Assembly: GCA_947311835.1 (NCBI GenBank)
Contig: CAMZLV010000011.1
Location: forward strand, 1-40,232
Direction of reading: 5' to 3'
DNA: 40,232 nt
DNA from: an uncultured Lutibacter sp.
Lineage (GTDB): Bacteria > Bacteroidota > Bacteroidia > Flavobacteriales > Flavobacteriaceae
Numbering within the stretch: position 1 is the first letter of the stretch; every line of letters begins with the position of its first letter. The notes beneath the pieces were generated by a model that was given only the letters and a program-made list of their open reading frames with translations, searched no databases and had not been told where the DNA came from. Shown here in pieces: positions 1-10,087 of the stretch. Position numbers and translations under genes: made by a program.

Positions 1-137
1 GAAGTTTTTTTATCAGAAAACTCAATGTTTAATTTGTATTGAAAAGCTTCAATTTCTTCAGAGTAAGTTTGTGTTTTGTTTTGATTACAACCAATAACTG
101 AAAATGTAATTAGCAGTAAAAAAATGTAGGTTTTCAT
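1..137 (-). CDS. Lipoprotein, N-terminal fragment cut by window edge; probably DUF1684 family
   Basis: Minus-strand ATG at 137 gives MKTYIFLLLITFSVIGCNQNKTQTYSEEIEAFQYKLNIEFSDKKT; lipobox VIGC; open to the window edge. Confidence 0.6.
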   Translation of the reverse strand, partial: MKTYIFLLLITFSVIGCNQNKTQTYSEEIEAFQYKLNIEFSDKKT

Positions 138-159
138 TTGTGATTTAATTTTTAAATTA

Positions 160-3100
160 CTACATATTTCGTCTATACTGTCCTCCAACGCTAAACAAAG
201 CATTGGTTATTTGACCTAAAGAGCAAACTTTAGAAGCTTCCATCAATTGCTCAAAAATATTTTCATTATTGATCGATTTTTCTTGCAATAGTTTTAGTTG
301 TTCCGCTACTTTATTGGTATTTCCTTTATTGAGGTTTTGTACCACTTCAATTTGATATTTTTTCTCTTCTTCTGTAGCACGAATAACTTCTTTTGGTATT
401 TCGGTTGGAGATCCTTTAGAACTTAAAAACGTATTTACACCAATAATTGGAAATTCGCCTGTATGTTTTAAGGTTTCATAATACAAACTTTCTTCTTGTA
501 TTTTGCTGCGCTGATACATCGTTTCCATAGCGCCTAAAACACCTCCACGTTCTGTAATTCTATCAAATTCTATATAGATGGCTTCTTCTACTAAGTCAGT
601 CAATTCTTCTATAATAAATGCGCCTTGAATCGGATTTTCGTTTTTTGCTAATCCTAATTCTTTGTTGATGATTAATTGAATTGCCATCGCTCTACGAACA
701 CTCTCTTCAGTTGGAGTAGTAATGGCTTCGTCATACGCATTGGTATGTAGTGAATTGCAATTATCGTAAATAGCATATAAGGCTTGAAGAGAAGTTCTAA
801 TATCATTAAAATCAATTTCTTGTGCGTGTAATGAGCGTCCTGAAGTTTGAATATGATATTTTAACATTTGCGCTCTTTCGTTTGCACCGTATTTATTTTT
901 CATTGCTTTTGCCCAAATTCTACGTGCAACACGACCAATTACCGAATACTCAGGATCAATTCCATTTGAGAAGAAAAACGAAAGGTTTGGTCCAAATTTA
1001 TTGATGTCCATACCACGAGAAAGGTAGTATTCTACATAAGTAAATCCGTTAGAAAGCGTAAATGCTAATTGTGAAATCGGATTTGCTCCAGCCTCAGCAA
1101 TATGATAACCTGAAATAGAAACTGAATAAAAATTACGAATACCATTTTCAATAAAATATTCTTGCACATCTCCCATTAATCGTAAGGCAAATTCTGTAGA
1201 AAAAATACACGTATTTTGCGCTTGATCTTCTTTTAAAATATCTGCTTGTACGGTACCGCGAACTTTAGCAATGGTTTCGTATTTAATTTTGGTGTAAATT
1301 TCTTGAGGTAGCACTTCATCACCTGTAACGCCAAGTAACATCAGTCCTAAACCGTTATTTCCTTCTGGTAAATCACCTTGGTACGATGGTCTTACAACAC
1401 CTTTTTTAGCGTAAATTGCTTTTATTTTGACTTCAACATCCTTTTTTAATTCATTCTCAACAATATATTTTTCACATTCTTGATCAATGGCTGCATTCAT
1501 AAAAAATCCAAGTAACATTGGCGCAGGACCATTGATAGTCATAGAAACAGAAGTCATCGGATTGGTCAATTCAAAACCTGAATACAACTTTTTAAGGTCG
1601 TCTAAACAGCAAATTGAAACTCCAGCATTTCCGATTTTACCATAAATATCTGGTCGAATGTTTGGGTCGTTTCCATATAGCGTAACGCTGTCAAAAGCAG
1701 TTGATAAACGCTTGGCATCCATTCCCGCGCTAACGTAGTGAAAACGTCTGTTAGTACGTTCTGGACCTCCTTCACCTGCAAACATACGTGTTGGGTCTTC
1801 TCCTGTGCGTTTAAACGGATAAATTCCTGCTGCAAACGGGAATTTTCCCGGAAGATTTTCGGTTAATGTCCAATACAGAATATCTCCCCAAGCCTCGTAT
1901 TTTGGCAGCGAAATTTTTGGTATTTCTAATTGCGATAACGAAGTTGTATGTGTTTTTATGTTTATTTCTTTATCTCTAACTTTAAATGTATAAACTTCGT
2001 TTTTGTAACGCTCCATCGTGTCTTTCCAAGTTAAAATAGTTTGCCAATGATGTGGATTTAAGTCCATTTTTACACGAGCAAATTCTTTTAAGAGGAGATT
2101 TAAAAACGCATCGTTCTCGACTGCGCTCGAACTGACATTTAACTTGTCATTCTGAGTCAAACGAAGAATCTCATCTTCATTTAAACCGTTTTCTGTTAAA
2201 AAGTTTTCTTTTTTGGTAGTTTTACTATTTGCTACCGAAAGGATGGTTTTATAAATACCAAATAATTTTTGAGCAATTTCTTTTTGTTTTTGAACTTCTG
2301 AAAAATAATTGCGATTAATTTCGGTAATTTCGGATAAATAACGCGTTCTATTTGGCGGAATAATGAACTGTTTTTGGCTCATTTCCGAAGTGATTTCAAA
2401 GGAACTCTTTAGATTACTATCGCTAAATTTTTTATTAATTTCATTAACTATAGCACGATACAAACTATTCATTCCAGGATCGTTAAACTGGCTAGCGATT
2501 GTTCCGTAAACTGGCATATCATCCATAGGCGTATCCCAAAGATTATGATTGCGCAAATATTGTTTTTTTACATCACGAAGTGCATCTAAAGCACCTCTTT
2601 TGTCAAATTTGTTTAGTGCAATTAAATCGGCAAAATCAAGCATATCAATTTTTTCTAACTGCGTTGCTGCACCATATTCAGGAGTCATTACGTACAACGA
2701 CAAATCAGAATGTTCGGTAATTTCGGTATCGCTTTGACCAATACCAGAAGTTTCTAAAATTATCAAGTCATAATTGGCAACTTGCAATACTTCAATTGCG
2801 TGCGCTACGTGTTTGGATAAGGCTAAATTAGATTGTCTTGTAGCAAGCGAACGCATATAAACGCGATCGTTTTTAATGGCATTCATTCTAATTCTATCGC
2901 CAAGCAATGCACCACCAGTTTTTCTTTTGGAAGGGTCTACCGATACAATTGCAATTTCTTTTTCAGGAAAATCTAATAAAAATCTGCGCACCAATTCGTC
3001 AACTAATGAGGATTTTCCCGCTCCACCAGTTCCAGTAATGCCTAAAACAGGAATATTATTTTTAACTGGTTTAAACGTTTTTTCAAAGACTTCTAGTTTA

Positions 3101-3624
3101 TTTTCGGCAAGTGAAATATATCTTGCTATTGCATTTACATCTTTTTCTTTTATTTTTTCTTGTTTAGGAATGCTTAAATCGGCAACATTAAAATCGCATT
3201 TTTCAATCATATCGTTAATCATACCTTGTAAACCCATTTCACGACCATCATCTGGAGAATAAATACGTGTGATGCCATAATCCATCAAATCTTTAATTTC
3301 CGAAGGAAGGATAACACCACCACCACCACCAAAAATTTTGATTTGTGGTGCACCTTTTTCTTGTAGCAAATCGTGCATATATTTAAAATACTCGTTGTGT
3401 CCACCTTGATAGGAAGTCATTGCAATAGCATTTGCATCCTCTTGAATAGCAGTGTTTACTACTTCTTCAACACTTCTATCATGACCTAAATGAATAACTT
3501 CAACTCCTGTAGATTGAATGATTCTACGCATAATGTTGATAGCAGCATCGTGTCCATCAAAAAGAGAAGCAGCAGTTACAATTCGTATTTTATTTTTTGG
3601 TTTATATGGTGTGATTTGTTCCAT
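160..3624 (-). CDS. icmF: Fused isobutyryl-CoA mutase IcmF / methylmalonyl-CoA mutase family (B12-binding + MeaB-like GTPase + mutase)
   Basis: 1154 aa; N-terminal B12-binding domain ([15 protein letters not shown]), Walker [16 protein letters not shown]-terminal mutase large domain. Confidence 0.92.
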   Translation of the reverse strand: MEQITPYKPKNKIRIVTAASLFDGHDAAINIMRRIIQSTGVEVIHLGHDRSVEEVVNTAIQEDANAIAMTSYQGGHNEYFKYMHDLLQEKGAPQIKIFGGGGGVILPSEIKDLMDYGITRIYSPDDGREMGLQGMINDMIEKCDFNVADLSIPKQEKIKEKDVNAIARYISLAENKLEVFEKTFKPVKNNIPVLGITGTGGAGKSSLVDELVRRFLLDFPEKEIAIVSVDPSKRKTGGALLGDRIRMNAIKNDRVYMRSLATRQSNLALSKHVAHAIEVLQVANYDLIILETSGIGQSDTEITEHSDLSLYVMTPEYGAATQLEKIDMLDFADLIALNKFDKRGALDALRDVKKQYLRNHNLWDTPMDDMPVYGTIASQFNDPGMNSLYRAIVNEINKKFSDSNLKSSFEITSEMSQKQFIIPPNRTRYLSEITEINRNYFSEVQKQKEIAQKLFGIYKTILSVANSKTTKKENFLTENGLNEDEILRLTQNDKLNVSSSAVENDAFLNLLLKEFARVKMDLNPHHWQTILTWKDTMERYKNEVYTFKVRDKEINIKTHTTSLSQLEIPKISLPKYEAWGDILYWTLTENLPGKFPFAAGIYPFKRTGEDPTRMFAGEGGPERTNRRFHYVSAGMDAKRLSTAFDSVTLYGNDPNIRPDIYGKIGNAGVSICCLDDLKKLYSGFELTNPMTSVSMTINGPAPMLLGFFMNAAIDQECEKYIVENELKKDVEVKIKAIYAKKGVVRPSYQGDLPEGNNGLGLMLLGVTGDEVLPQEIYTKIKYETIAKVRGTVQADILKEDQAQNTCIFSTEFALRLMGDVQEYFIENGIRNFYSVSISGYHIAEAGANPISQLAFTLSNGFTYVEYYLSRGMDINKFGPNLSFFFSNGIDPEYSVIGRVARRIWAKAMKNKYGANERAQMLKYHIQTSGRSLHAQEIDFNDIRTSLQALYAIYDNCNSLHTNAYDEAITTPTEESVRRAMAIQLIINKELGLAKNENPIQGAFIIEELTDLVEEAIYIEFDRITERGGVLGAMETMYQRSKIQEESLYYETLKHTGEFPIIGVNTFLSSKGSPTEIPKEVIRATEEEKKYQIEVVQNLNKGNTNKVAEQLKLLQEKSINNENIFEQLMEASKVCSLGQITNALFSVGGQYRRNM
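2111..2174. repeat. Dispersed flavobacterial palindromic repeat inside icmF
   Basis: tcgttctcgactgcgctcgaactgacatttaacttgtcattctgagtcaaacgaagaatctca; same core words as intergenic repeats elsewhere in the window. Confidence 0.7.
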
Positions 3625-3748
3625 TTATTGTGTGTAAATTTGATGTGCAATTTACGTAATTAAATTAGATTTTGTGAAAGGAGAATAACTAATATAGCTG
3701 ATTCTAGTTTCTTCATAAAGGATAGTATAATAACTTTTAGTCATAACT

Positions 3749-3780
3749 TTTGGTTATTACAATAGTATTTTTTATATTTG
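3749..3780 (+). promoter_or_regulatory. Bacteroidota-type promoter (TTTG-N20-TATATTTG)
   Basis: TTTG 3749-3752, TATATTTG 3773-3780, 18 nt before ATG 3799. Confidence 0.6.
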
Positions 3781-3798
3781 AATGCTAATTTTTATAAG

Positions 3799-4917
3799 AT
3801 GTACCACAGAACGCTTGCCAGTATTTTTAATAAAAACACCAGAGGAAAAGCAGTTGTAATTGTAGGGGCTCGGCAAGTTGGAAAAACCACACTTATAAAA
3901 AATGCTTTAAAAAATAAAGAGTTTTTGTTTTTAGATGCCGATGATCCAACAGTTAGAAGGTTATTAACACATCCTAATACAGCACAAATTCAAAATATTT
4001 TAGGTGCTTTTAAAATTGTTTTTATTGATGAAGCTCAACGGATTGAAGATATTGGCTTAACGCTAAAGATTATTACCGATCAGTTTCCTCATATACAACT
4101 TTACGTATCAGGTTCTTCCTCTTTTGAATTAGGCAATAAACTAAATGAACCGTTAACAGGTAGAAAATGGGAGTATGAGTTATTTCCAATTTCTTGGGAA
4201 GAATACGAATCAAAAGTTGGCTATGTAATAGCAGAGCAAAATTTAGAAAACAGATTGCTGTTTGGTATGTATCCTGAAGTTTTAAACGATAAAGGAAACG
4301 AAAGAAATGTATTAAAAAACTTAGCAAGCAGTTATTTATATAGAGATATATTAGCTTTTTCGGATATTAGAAAGCCTGAAGTCCTCGATAATTTACTCTT
4401 GGCATTAGCGCTTCAAATAGGGAATGAAGTAAACTATAATGAATTGGCACAAACTGTTGGCGTAAATAAAAATACCATTCAAAAATACATTACTATTCTT
4501 GAAAAAGCATATATTGTTTTTAGATTAAATAGTTTTAGTAGAAACTTGAGAAATGAAATAAAACGCAATAGAAAAATATATTTTTATGATAATGGTATCC
4601 GTAATATGATTATTGGCAATTTTAATTCGCTTGAACTACGAAATGACAAAGGTGCTTTGTGGGAAAACTTCTTAATAGCTGAGCGTTTAAAACAAAATAG
4701 TTATAAAAGCACATTTGCAAGAATGTATTTTTGGCGTACCAAACAGCAACAAGAAGTTGATTTTGTTGAAGAAAAAAATGGAAAAATTTACGGTACTGAA
4801 TTCAAATGGAAAATAAGAAAACAGCAGAAATTACCGACAACTTTTGTAAAAACATATCATGCCAAAACACAAGTTATTGATAAGGATAATTTTAGAGATT
4901 TTGTTATAATAACATAG
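3799..4917 (+). CDS. ATP-binding protein, AAA_14 / DUF4143 family
   Basis: Walker A GARQVGKTTL, IDEAQRI, C-terminal DUF4143-like region (RTKQQQEVDFVEEKNGKIYGTEFKW); start moved from 3778 because that ATG overlaps the promoter. Confidence 0.85.
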   Translation: MYHRTLASIFNKNTRGKAVVIVGARQVGKTTLIKNALKNKEFLFLDADDPTVRRLLTHPNTAQIQNILGAFKIVFIDEAQRIEDIGLTLKIITDQFPHIQLYVSGSSSFELGNKLNEPLTGRKWEYELFPISWEEYESKVGYVIAEQNLENRLLFGMYPEVLNDKGNERNVLKNLASSYLYRDILAFSDIRKPEVLDNLLLALALQIGNEVNYNELAQTVGVNKNTIQKYITILEKAYIVFRLNSFSRNLRNEIKRNRKIYFYDNGIRNMIIGNFNSLELRNDKGALWENFLIAERLKQNSYKSTFARMYFWRTKQQQEVDFVEEKNGKIYGTEFKWKIRKQQKLPTTFVKTYHAKTQVIDKDNFRDFVIIT

Positions 4918-4977
4918 ACATTGCTCGTTTTTCTTTTTTGATACAAATAGGATAAATACTAATTTTTAATATAAAAT

Positions 4978-6003
4978 ATGAACCGATTTTTATTTCTAGC
5001 ATTCTTTTTAATTTTCTCATGCAAACAAACAAATGTTAAGAGAAAAAGTGTCTCAAATTTTAAAAGCGATATGACTATATCCTTCGGTTCGTGTAACAAT
5101 CAAAGGATACAAAATGTACTGTTCGATGAAATTTTAAAGAACAAACCTGAAGTATTTATTTGGGGAGGCGATGTAATTTATTCTGATACTGATGATGTTA
5201 AAATATTAGAAGAAAACTATCATAAATTTGAGTCTGATACAGTTTATCAAAATTTTAAATCAAAAACCAAAGTTATTGGTACTTGGGATGATCATGACTA
5301 TGCGTTAAATGACGGAGGATTTGAAAATCCTATCAAAAAAGAAGCACAACAATTGTTTTTAGATTTTTTAGATGTTCCTACGAATGATGTTAGACGAAAT
5401 AGGGAAGGAGTTTACTATTCTGAACTGCTAAAAAAAGATAGTTTTACAGTAAAAATTATAGTATTAGATACGCGTTATTTTAGAACAAAACTGACAAAAG
5501 ATGGTACAGGAAAAAAGCGTTATGTCCCAAACCAATATGGCGAAGGAACAATGCTTGGAGCGCAGCAGTGGCAATGGCTAGAAAATGAATTGGCAACTTC
5601 AAAAGCAAATTTCAACATTATTGTGAGTAGCATACAATTTTTATCAAATCAACACGGTTTTGAAACTTGGGGAACGATGCCGCACGAAGTAGACAAATTA
5701 GAGCGCTTAATTGTAAAAAATAAAACAAAAAACACAATTATTTTATCAGGAGATAGGCATATTGCTGAAATTTCTAGTAAAAATATTGGCGCATATCATA
5801 CATCTTTAATTGATTTTACTTCAAGTGGAATGACGCATGCTTATGCGAGTTTTCATGGTGAAAACAATCCGTATAGAGTTACAGATGTGGTTTCTGAAAT
5901 TAATTTTGGTTTGTTAAAATTTGACTTTGATAACAATACTGTTTTGTTTGAAATAAGAGGGAAAAACAATAATCTTTTAGAATCGTTTGTGCAGCGTTAT
6001 TAG
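4978..6003 (+). CDS. PhoD-like alkaline phosphatase / phosphodiesterase lipoprotein
   Basis: Lipobox IFSC; SFGSCNNQ, WGGDVIYSD, GTWDDHDYALND, LSGDRHIAEIS motifs. Confidence 0.88.
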   Translation: MNRFLFLAFFLIFSCKQTNVKRKSVSNFKSDMTISFGSCNNQRIQNVLFDEILKNKPEVFIWGGDVIYSDTDDVKILEENYHKFESDTVYQNFKSKTKVIGTWDDHDYALNDGGFENPIKKEAQQLFLDFLDVPTNDVRRNREGVYYSELLKKDSFTVKIIVLDTRYFRTKLTKDGTGKKRYVPNQYGEGTMLGAQQWQWLENELATSKANFNIIVSSIQFLSNQHGFETWGTMPHEVDKLERLIVKNKTKNTIILSGDRHIAEISSKNIGAYHTSLIDFTSSGMTHAYASFHGENNPYRVTDVVSEINFGLLKFDFDNNTVLFEIRGKNNNLLESFVQRY

Positions 6004-6082
6004 TGTTTTTTATGATGTAAATACCTTTTATTAGTAAGGTTTTGTTATTTCTGAAAATAAATAAACTAAATGTACTGTTGTT

Positions 6083-6152
6083 TAGATTCTTCACTACCGT
6101 TCAGAATGACACAAAAGTGTTTAGAATTACGGAAAGCAATTTGTACTTGTCA
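6083..6152. repeat. 70-bp direct repeat, copy 1 (upstream of mazEF)
   Basis: 65/70 identical to 6863-6932. Confidence 0.9.
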
Positions 6153-6292
6153 TATTGAGCATAGCGAAATATCTCATTAGTATATGAATATTATATTTTA
6201 CAAGTATTCAACCCTTTTCTTAGGCCGTACTCACTTTAATTAGGAAAATACGTTTTTTTGTAATAACTTTGTACATACAAAAAGTAATAAAA

Positions 6293-6538
6293 ATGGAAGT
6301 ATCAGTTATAAAAATAGGAAATTCTAAAGGAATACGTTTTAGCAAAACAATTTTAGAAAAATACAATATTAAGGATAAGGTACACTTAATTCTTGAAAAA
6401 GGAAAAATAATCATACAGCCAATAGCAACACCAAGAAAAGGATGGGAAGAAGCATTTGAAAAAATGAATCAAAACGGTGATGATAGATTGTTGTTTGAGG
6501 ATGTTTTTGAAGATGAAACTCTTGAAGAATGGAATTAA
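6293..6538 (+). CDS. mazE: AbrB/MazE-family antitoxin
   Basis: MEVSVIKIGNSKGIRFSKTILEKYNIKDKV, AbrB/MazE N-terminal fold; ATG 6293 preferred over TTG 6269, which overlaps TAACTTTG. Confidence 0.82.
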   Translation: MEVSVIKIGNSKGIRFSKTILEKYNIKDKVHLILEKGKIIIQPIATPRKGWEEAFEKMNQNGDDRLLFEDVFEDETLEEWN

Positions 6539-6852
6539 ACCAATACGACATTGTTCTAGTCAATCTAAATCCAACAATTGGTACCGAAATAAAAAAAACA
6601 AGACCTTGTATTATTATTTCACCAGATGAGATGAACAAACACTTGAGAACCATCGTGATTGCACCTATGACCACAAGTTCAAAGAACTATCCTACACGAA
6701 TTGAAATTAATCACAACAATAAAAAAGGTTGGATAGTAATTGATCAAATACGAACAGTTGATAAGCAAAGAATCATTAAAGTGCTTGGTACAATGACGAT
6801 ATCTGAAATCAAAGAAGTAAAATTGGTGCTTAAAGAAACTTTTGTGGATTAA
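6529..6852 (+). CDS. mazF: MazF/PemK-family endoribonuclease toxin
   Basis: QYDIVLVNLNPTIGTEIKKTRPCIIISPDEMN; overlaps the mazE end by 10 nt. Confidence 0.9.
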   Translation: MELNQYDIVLVNLNPTIGTEIKKTRPCIIISPDEMNKHLRTIVIAPMTTSSKNYPTRIEINHNNKKGWIVIDQIRTVDKQRIIKVLGTMTISEIKEVKLVLKETFVD

Positions 6853-6862
6853 ATTTGTTTAA

Positions 6863-6932
6863 TAGATGCTTCACTATCGTTCAGAATGACACAAAAGTGT
6901 TTAGAATTATGAAAAGCGATTTGTACTTGTCA
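6863..6932. repeat. 70-bp direct repeat, copy 2 (downstream of mazEF)
   Basis: 65/70 identical to 6083-6152. Confidence 0.9.
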
Positions 6933-6983
6933 AAATCAGAAATAAAGCAATAAACTTGTGCAATTAAATTTTACATTATATCG

Positions 6984-7513
6984 TTATTTTTTTAATCCTA
7001 AATCTTTAGCTAATTCTTTATAAATATCAGCATTCAAATATAAAATTTGACAATCGTTACATTTATTTTTAGTTTCTTTAGCAAAAATTATATTTTCTTC
7101 AATTGCTTTTTTAGGGTAGTATGTTGACCAAAAACATAAAATGGAATACTTTGTTTTATGAATAGACTCATTTAAACCGACATACGTCTTTAAAAAATCA
7201 GTATTTGAAATACTGTCTATTTCAAGTTCGTCAAGTTTATTAACGCTATTTAAATTACCAACAGAGCATTCTCCTTTAGTGGTTTTTAGAATATTAGCAT
7301 TTTGATCAATAATTTTAATTCCAATATTTTGTAAAGAAAACTTTTGTCTTTATATGTTTTTTTTAATAAATCTTTGTTTAAATAAAAAGTATTGTCCTGT
7401 TGTATGCCGTAAGAGTTGCCAATATTTATGGTTTCTTTTAAAGAGTATTTGCCAACTGTATAGTTGTTACAAGTTGCTAAACTAATAAGTGTTATAAATG
7501 CGAATATTTTCAT
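6984..7513 (-). pseudogene. Frameshifted lipoprotein of unknown function, possibly thioredoxin-like
   Basis: ORF from 7513 (MKIFAFITLISLATCNNY...TYKDK) continues in another frame as KFSLQNIGIKIIDQNANILKTTKGEC...LGLKK* to 6984; one A missing in the run at about 7341-7348. Confidence 0.75.
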
Positions 7514-7817
7514 TTTTTTTTCTTGTATTTTCTAATTAAGCCAAAAGCAAGTATAGTTAAAAAACCAATTATTAAATATTTTATAAATTCATCCATAATT
7601 ATATATATTAAAAGTTATTTTAGTTAACGTATAACTACATATCAATATTAAGGTGAATAAACCTAAAAAACAAGGTTTTTTTTTTTACAAATTATTGACA
7701 GTAAATAAGTTACATTCAAATTTCAGTCATTTTAACACAACAAAAGTGAAAAAATATTTTCTGAAATTCTTTGAAAACGGCAGATAATTGTTTTATTTTC
7801 AATGTAATTGCTTTTTT

Positions 7818-8144
7818 TTACAGATAATTCAAAAAATTACGGCTTTTACGCGTAAGTAAATAATTTGGGTTGTCTTCGTTTTTATACGCTTCGCGCTCAA
7901 AAGAAATGTTTTTGTAGGCTTTATGCCAGTTTTTATACTGTAATAATCGTATTAAAAACTCTATAAAATACCAAACAAAAAAGAACAGCCAAAACAATTC
8001 TATTTGTTGCTTTAAATGTATCTTTTCGTGGTTTATAAGGGTTGTGTTATTTTTTAAGTCAGTACTTTTTAAAAAGATAAAAGGATATATGGTAAGTCCT
8101 ATATATTTTTTTGGAATTATATGTTTGAAAATGAGTATCATCAC
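7818..8144 (-). CDS. Small membrane protein with HExxH-like HEKIH motif, unknown function
   Basis: LINHEKIHLKQQIELFWLFFFVWYFIEFLIRLL...FEREAYKNE. Confidence 0.65.
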   Translation of the reverse strand: MMILIFKHIIPKKYIGLTIYPFIFLKSTDLKNNTTLINHEKIHLKQQIELFWLFFFVWYFIEFLIRLLQYKNWHKAYKNISFEREAYKNEDNPNYLLTRKSRNFLNYL

Positions 8145-8210
8145 GATAAAGATAACAAATAGTAAGCCAAATTTAAGTTGAGGTCTTTGTTTTTATTAAT
8201 TGTAATCAAA

Positions 8211-8513
8211 TCTATTGTCAAGTGTCTAAAAGAGCAACGGTCTAACGTCTTGTTAAAATGTCATAAATCGTCACATCTACCGTCAAGTGTCTAATAGTTC
8301 AACGGTCTAGCGTCTTATAAAAAATGTCATAAATCGTCATATCTACCGTCAAGTGTCTAACAGAGCAACGGTCTAACGTCTTGTTAAATCGTCATAAATA
8401 GTCACGTCTACCGTCAAGTGTCTAATAGTTCAACGGTCTAGCGTCTTATAAAAAATGTCATAAATCGTCACGTCTACCGTCAAGTATCTAACAGAGCAAC
8501 GGTCTAACGTCTT
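8211..8513. repeat. Tandem array of 65/66-bp units alternating between types A and B
   Basis: Units start at 8211, 8276, 8342, 8407 and 8473 (last partial), each beginning TCTAccGTCAAGT. Confidence 0.95.
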
Positions 8514-8604
8514 AAGAAGTTCTTTCACCAACTCCTTTTTCTTGGTATGATTATTGATGCTTTAAAGTGATTAATTATTGTAAAAACAATTAAACTTAAA
8601 TAAA

Positions 8605-9126
8605 ATGAGATTTATAAAATTACTACCATTAACATTACTGTTTTTCGCAGTTTCTTGTTCAACGGTTCGCGTTTCAACAGATTATGATACCAAGATTGAT
8701 TTTAATCAATATAAAACATTCGCGTTTTACAAAAAAGGAATAGATAAAGTAGATATTTCAGATTTAGATAAACGTAGAATTTTACGCGCTATTGAGTCAG
8801 AAATGTTGGCAAAGGGAATGAAAAAATCTAAAAATCCGGATGTAATCGTAAATATTTTTGCAAAGTCAGCAAAACGTGTGCAAGTTTATAATGACTATAA
8901 TTATTTTTGGCGTCCTTGGTATTACGGTCCTAATTTTGGAACAAGAATATCACAATATAATGAAGGAACGCTATTTATTGATTTGATAGATAATAAAAAG
9001 AAAGAATTGGTGTGGCAAGGTATAGGAAGTGGCGCATTGGTTATGAACAATCCAACCAAAAAAGATGTGCGAATAAAAGAGTTTGTTGCCAAAATCATGG
9101 CAAAATATCCACCATTTTCTAAATAA
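8605..9126 (+). CDS. DUF4136 domain lipoprotein
   Basis: Lipobox AVSC; STVRVSTDYDTKIDFNQYKTFAFYK. Confidence 0.8.
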   Translation: MRFIKLLPLTLLFFAVSCSTVRVSTDYDTKIDFNQYKTFAFYKKGIDKVDISDLDKRRILRAIESEMLAKGMKKSKNPDVIVNIFAKSAKRVQVYNDYNYFWRPWYYGPNFGTRISQYNEGTLFIDLIDNKKKELVWQGIGSGALVMNNPTKKDVRIKEFVAKIMAKYPPFSK

Positions 9127-9186
9127 AACTTCAGAAATATTTGATAGAAACGTTCCAATGTTTAGAGCGTTTCTTATTTTTGTATT

Positions 9187-9357
9187 ATGTCATATAACGA
9201 TTTACCCAAATTAGAATCCGAAGATTATTATACAAATGAGCAAGGCTATCGTGTTTTTACAGAAAAATATCACTTAAAAAGAGGATATTGCTGTAAAAAT
9301 GGTTGTAAACATTGTCCGTATGGATATGATAAAAAAACAGGGAAATTAAAGAAATAA
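9187..9357 (+). CDS. Small cysteine-rich protein, DUF5522-like
   Basis: 56 aa MSYNDLPKLESEDYYTNEQGYRVFTEKYHLKRGYCCKNGCKHCPYGYDKKTGKLKK; below the ORF-track cutoff. Confidence 0.8.
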   Translation: MSYNDLPKLESEDYYTNEQGYRVFTEKYHLKRGYCCKNGCKHCPYGYDKKTGKLKK

Positions 9358-9361
9358 ACAA

Positions 9362-10072
9362 ATGATAAAGAAAATTTTTGCAGTACTATTTATAGTGCAA
9401 TTTATGTCTTGTGCAGAATTAAATCAAGTGATTAATCAGTTGCCAAATGGCGGACTAACGAATGATCAAATAGCAGGAGGTTTGCGAGAGGCATTGGATA
9501 ACGGAATAAAAAATCAAGTAAATACCTTAGCCTTAAAAGATGGTTTTTATAAAAATGAATTGGTTAAAATCGTGTTGCCACAAGAGTTACAAAAAGTAGA
9601 TAAAGCACTGCGTTCAATAGGTTTGTCTAGTTTGGCAGATGAAGGGTTGAAAGTGCTTAATAGAGCAGCAGAAGATGCTGTTGGAGAAGCGATACCTGTT
9701 TTTGCAAATGCTATAAAAAACATGAGTTTTAACGATGCTAAAAATATTTTATTGGGCGATAATAATGCTGCAACGCTCTATTTACAAGGGCAAACTTCTA
9801 CTGATTTGTATCAAAAATTTCATCCAATAATTAATAATTCGTTTCAAAAAGTTGGAGCAGATGAAATATGGGAAAATCTGATAAATAGATATAATAAAAT
9901 ACCCTTTACCAAAAGTGTAAATCCAGATTTAACAAGTTATGTAACAGATGAGGCTTTAAAAGGCGTGTATAAAATGGTAGCAGTTGAAGAAAAAGATATT
10001 AGAACAAAAATTGGAAAGCGAACTTCCGACTTATTGCGAAAAGTATTTGCACTTCAAGATACTAAAAAATAG
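9362..10072 (+). CDS. DUF4197 domain protein
   Basis: Lipobox FMSC; GGLREALDNGIKNQVNTLALKDGFYKNELVKIVLP. Confidence 0.8.
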   Translation: MIKKIFAVLFIVQFMSCAELNQVINQLPNGGLTNDQIAGGLREALDNGIKNQVNTLALKDGFYKNELVKIVLPQELQKVDKALRSIGLSSLADEGLKVLNRAAEDAVGEAIPVFANAIKNMSFNDAKNILLGDNNAATLYLQGQTSTDLYQKFHPIINNSFQKVGADEIWENLINRYNKIPFTKSVNPDLTSYVTDEALKGVYKMVAVEEKDIRTKIGKRTSDLLRKVFALQDTKK

Positions 10073-10087
10073 GTTTTGAGTTTTGTT

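Noticed and set aside
2876-3262. 128-aa plus-strand ORF opposite icmF
   Set aside because: Low-complexity antisense frame over a well-supported gene
3799-6852. Defence island made of AAA/DUF4143 ATPase, PhoD and mazEF
   Set aside because: Separate promoters and no recognisable nuclease/effector association; co-location alone is insufficient
8211-8513. CRISPR array
   Set aside because: Putative spacers are themselves repeated (A/B alternation), the unit is about 65 bp throughout and there are no cas genes
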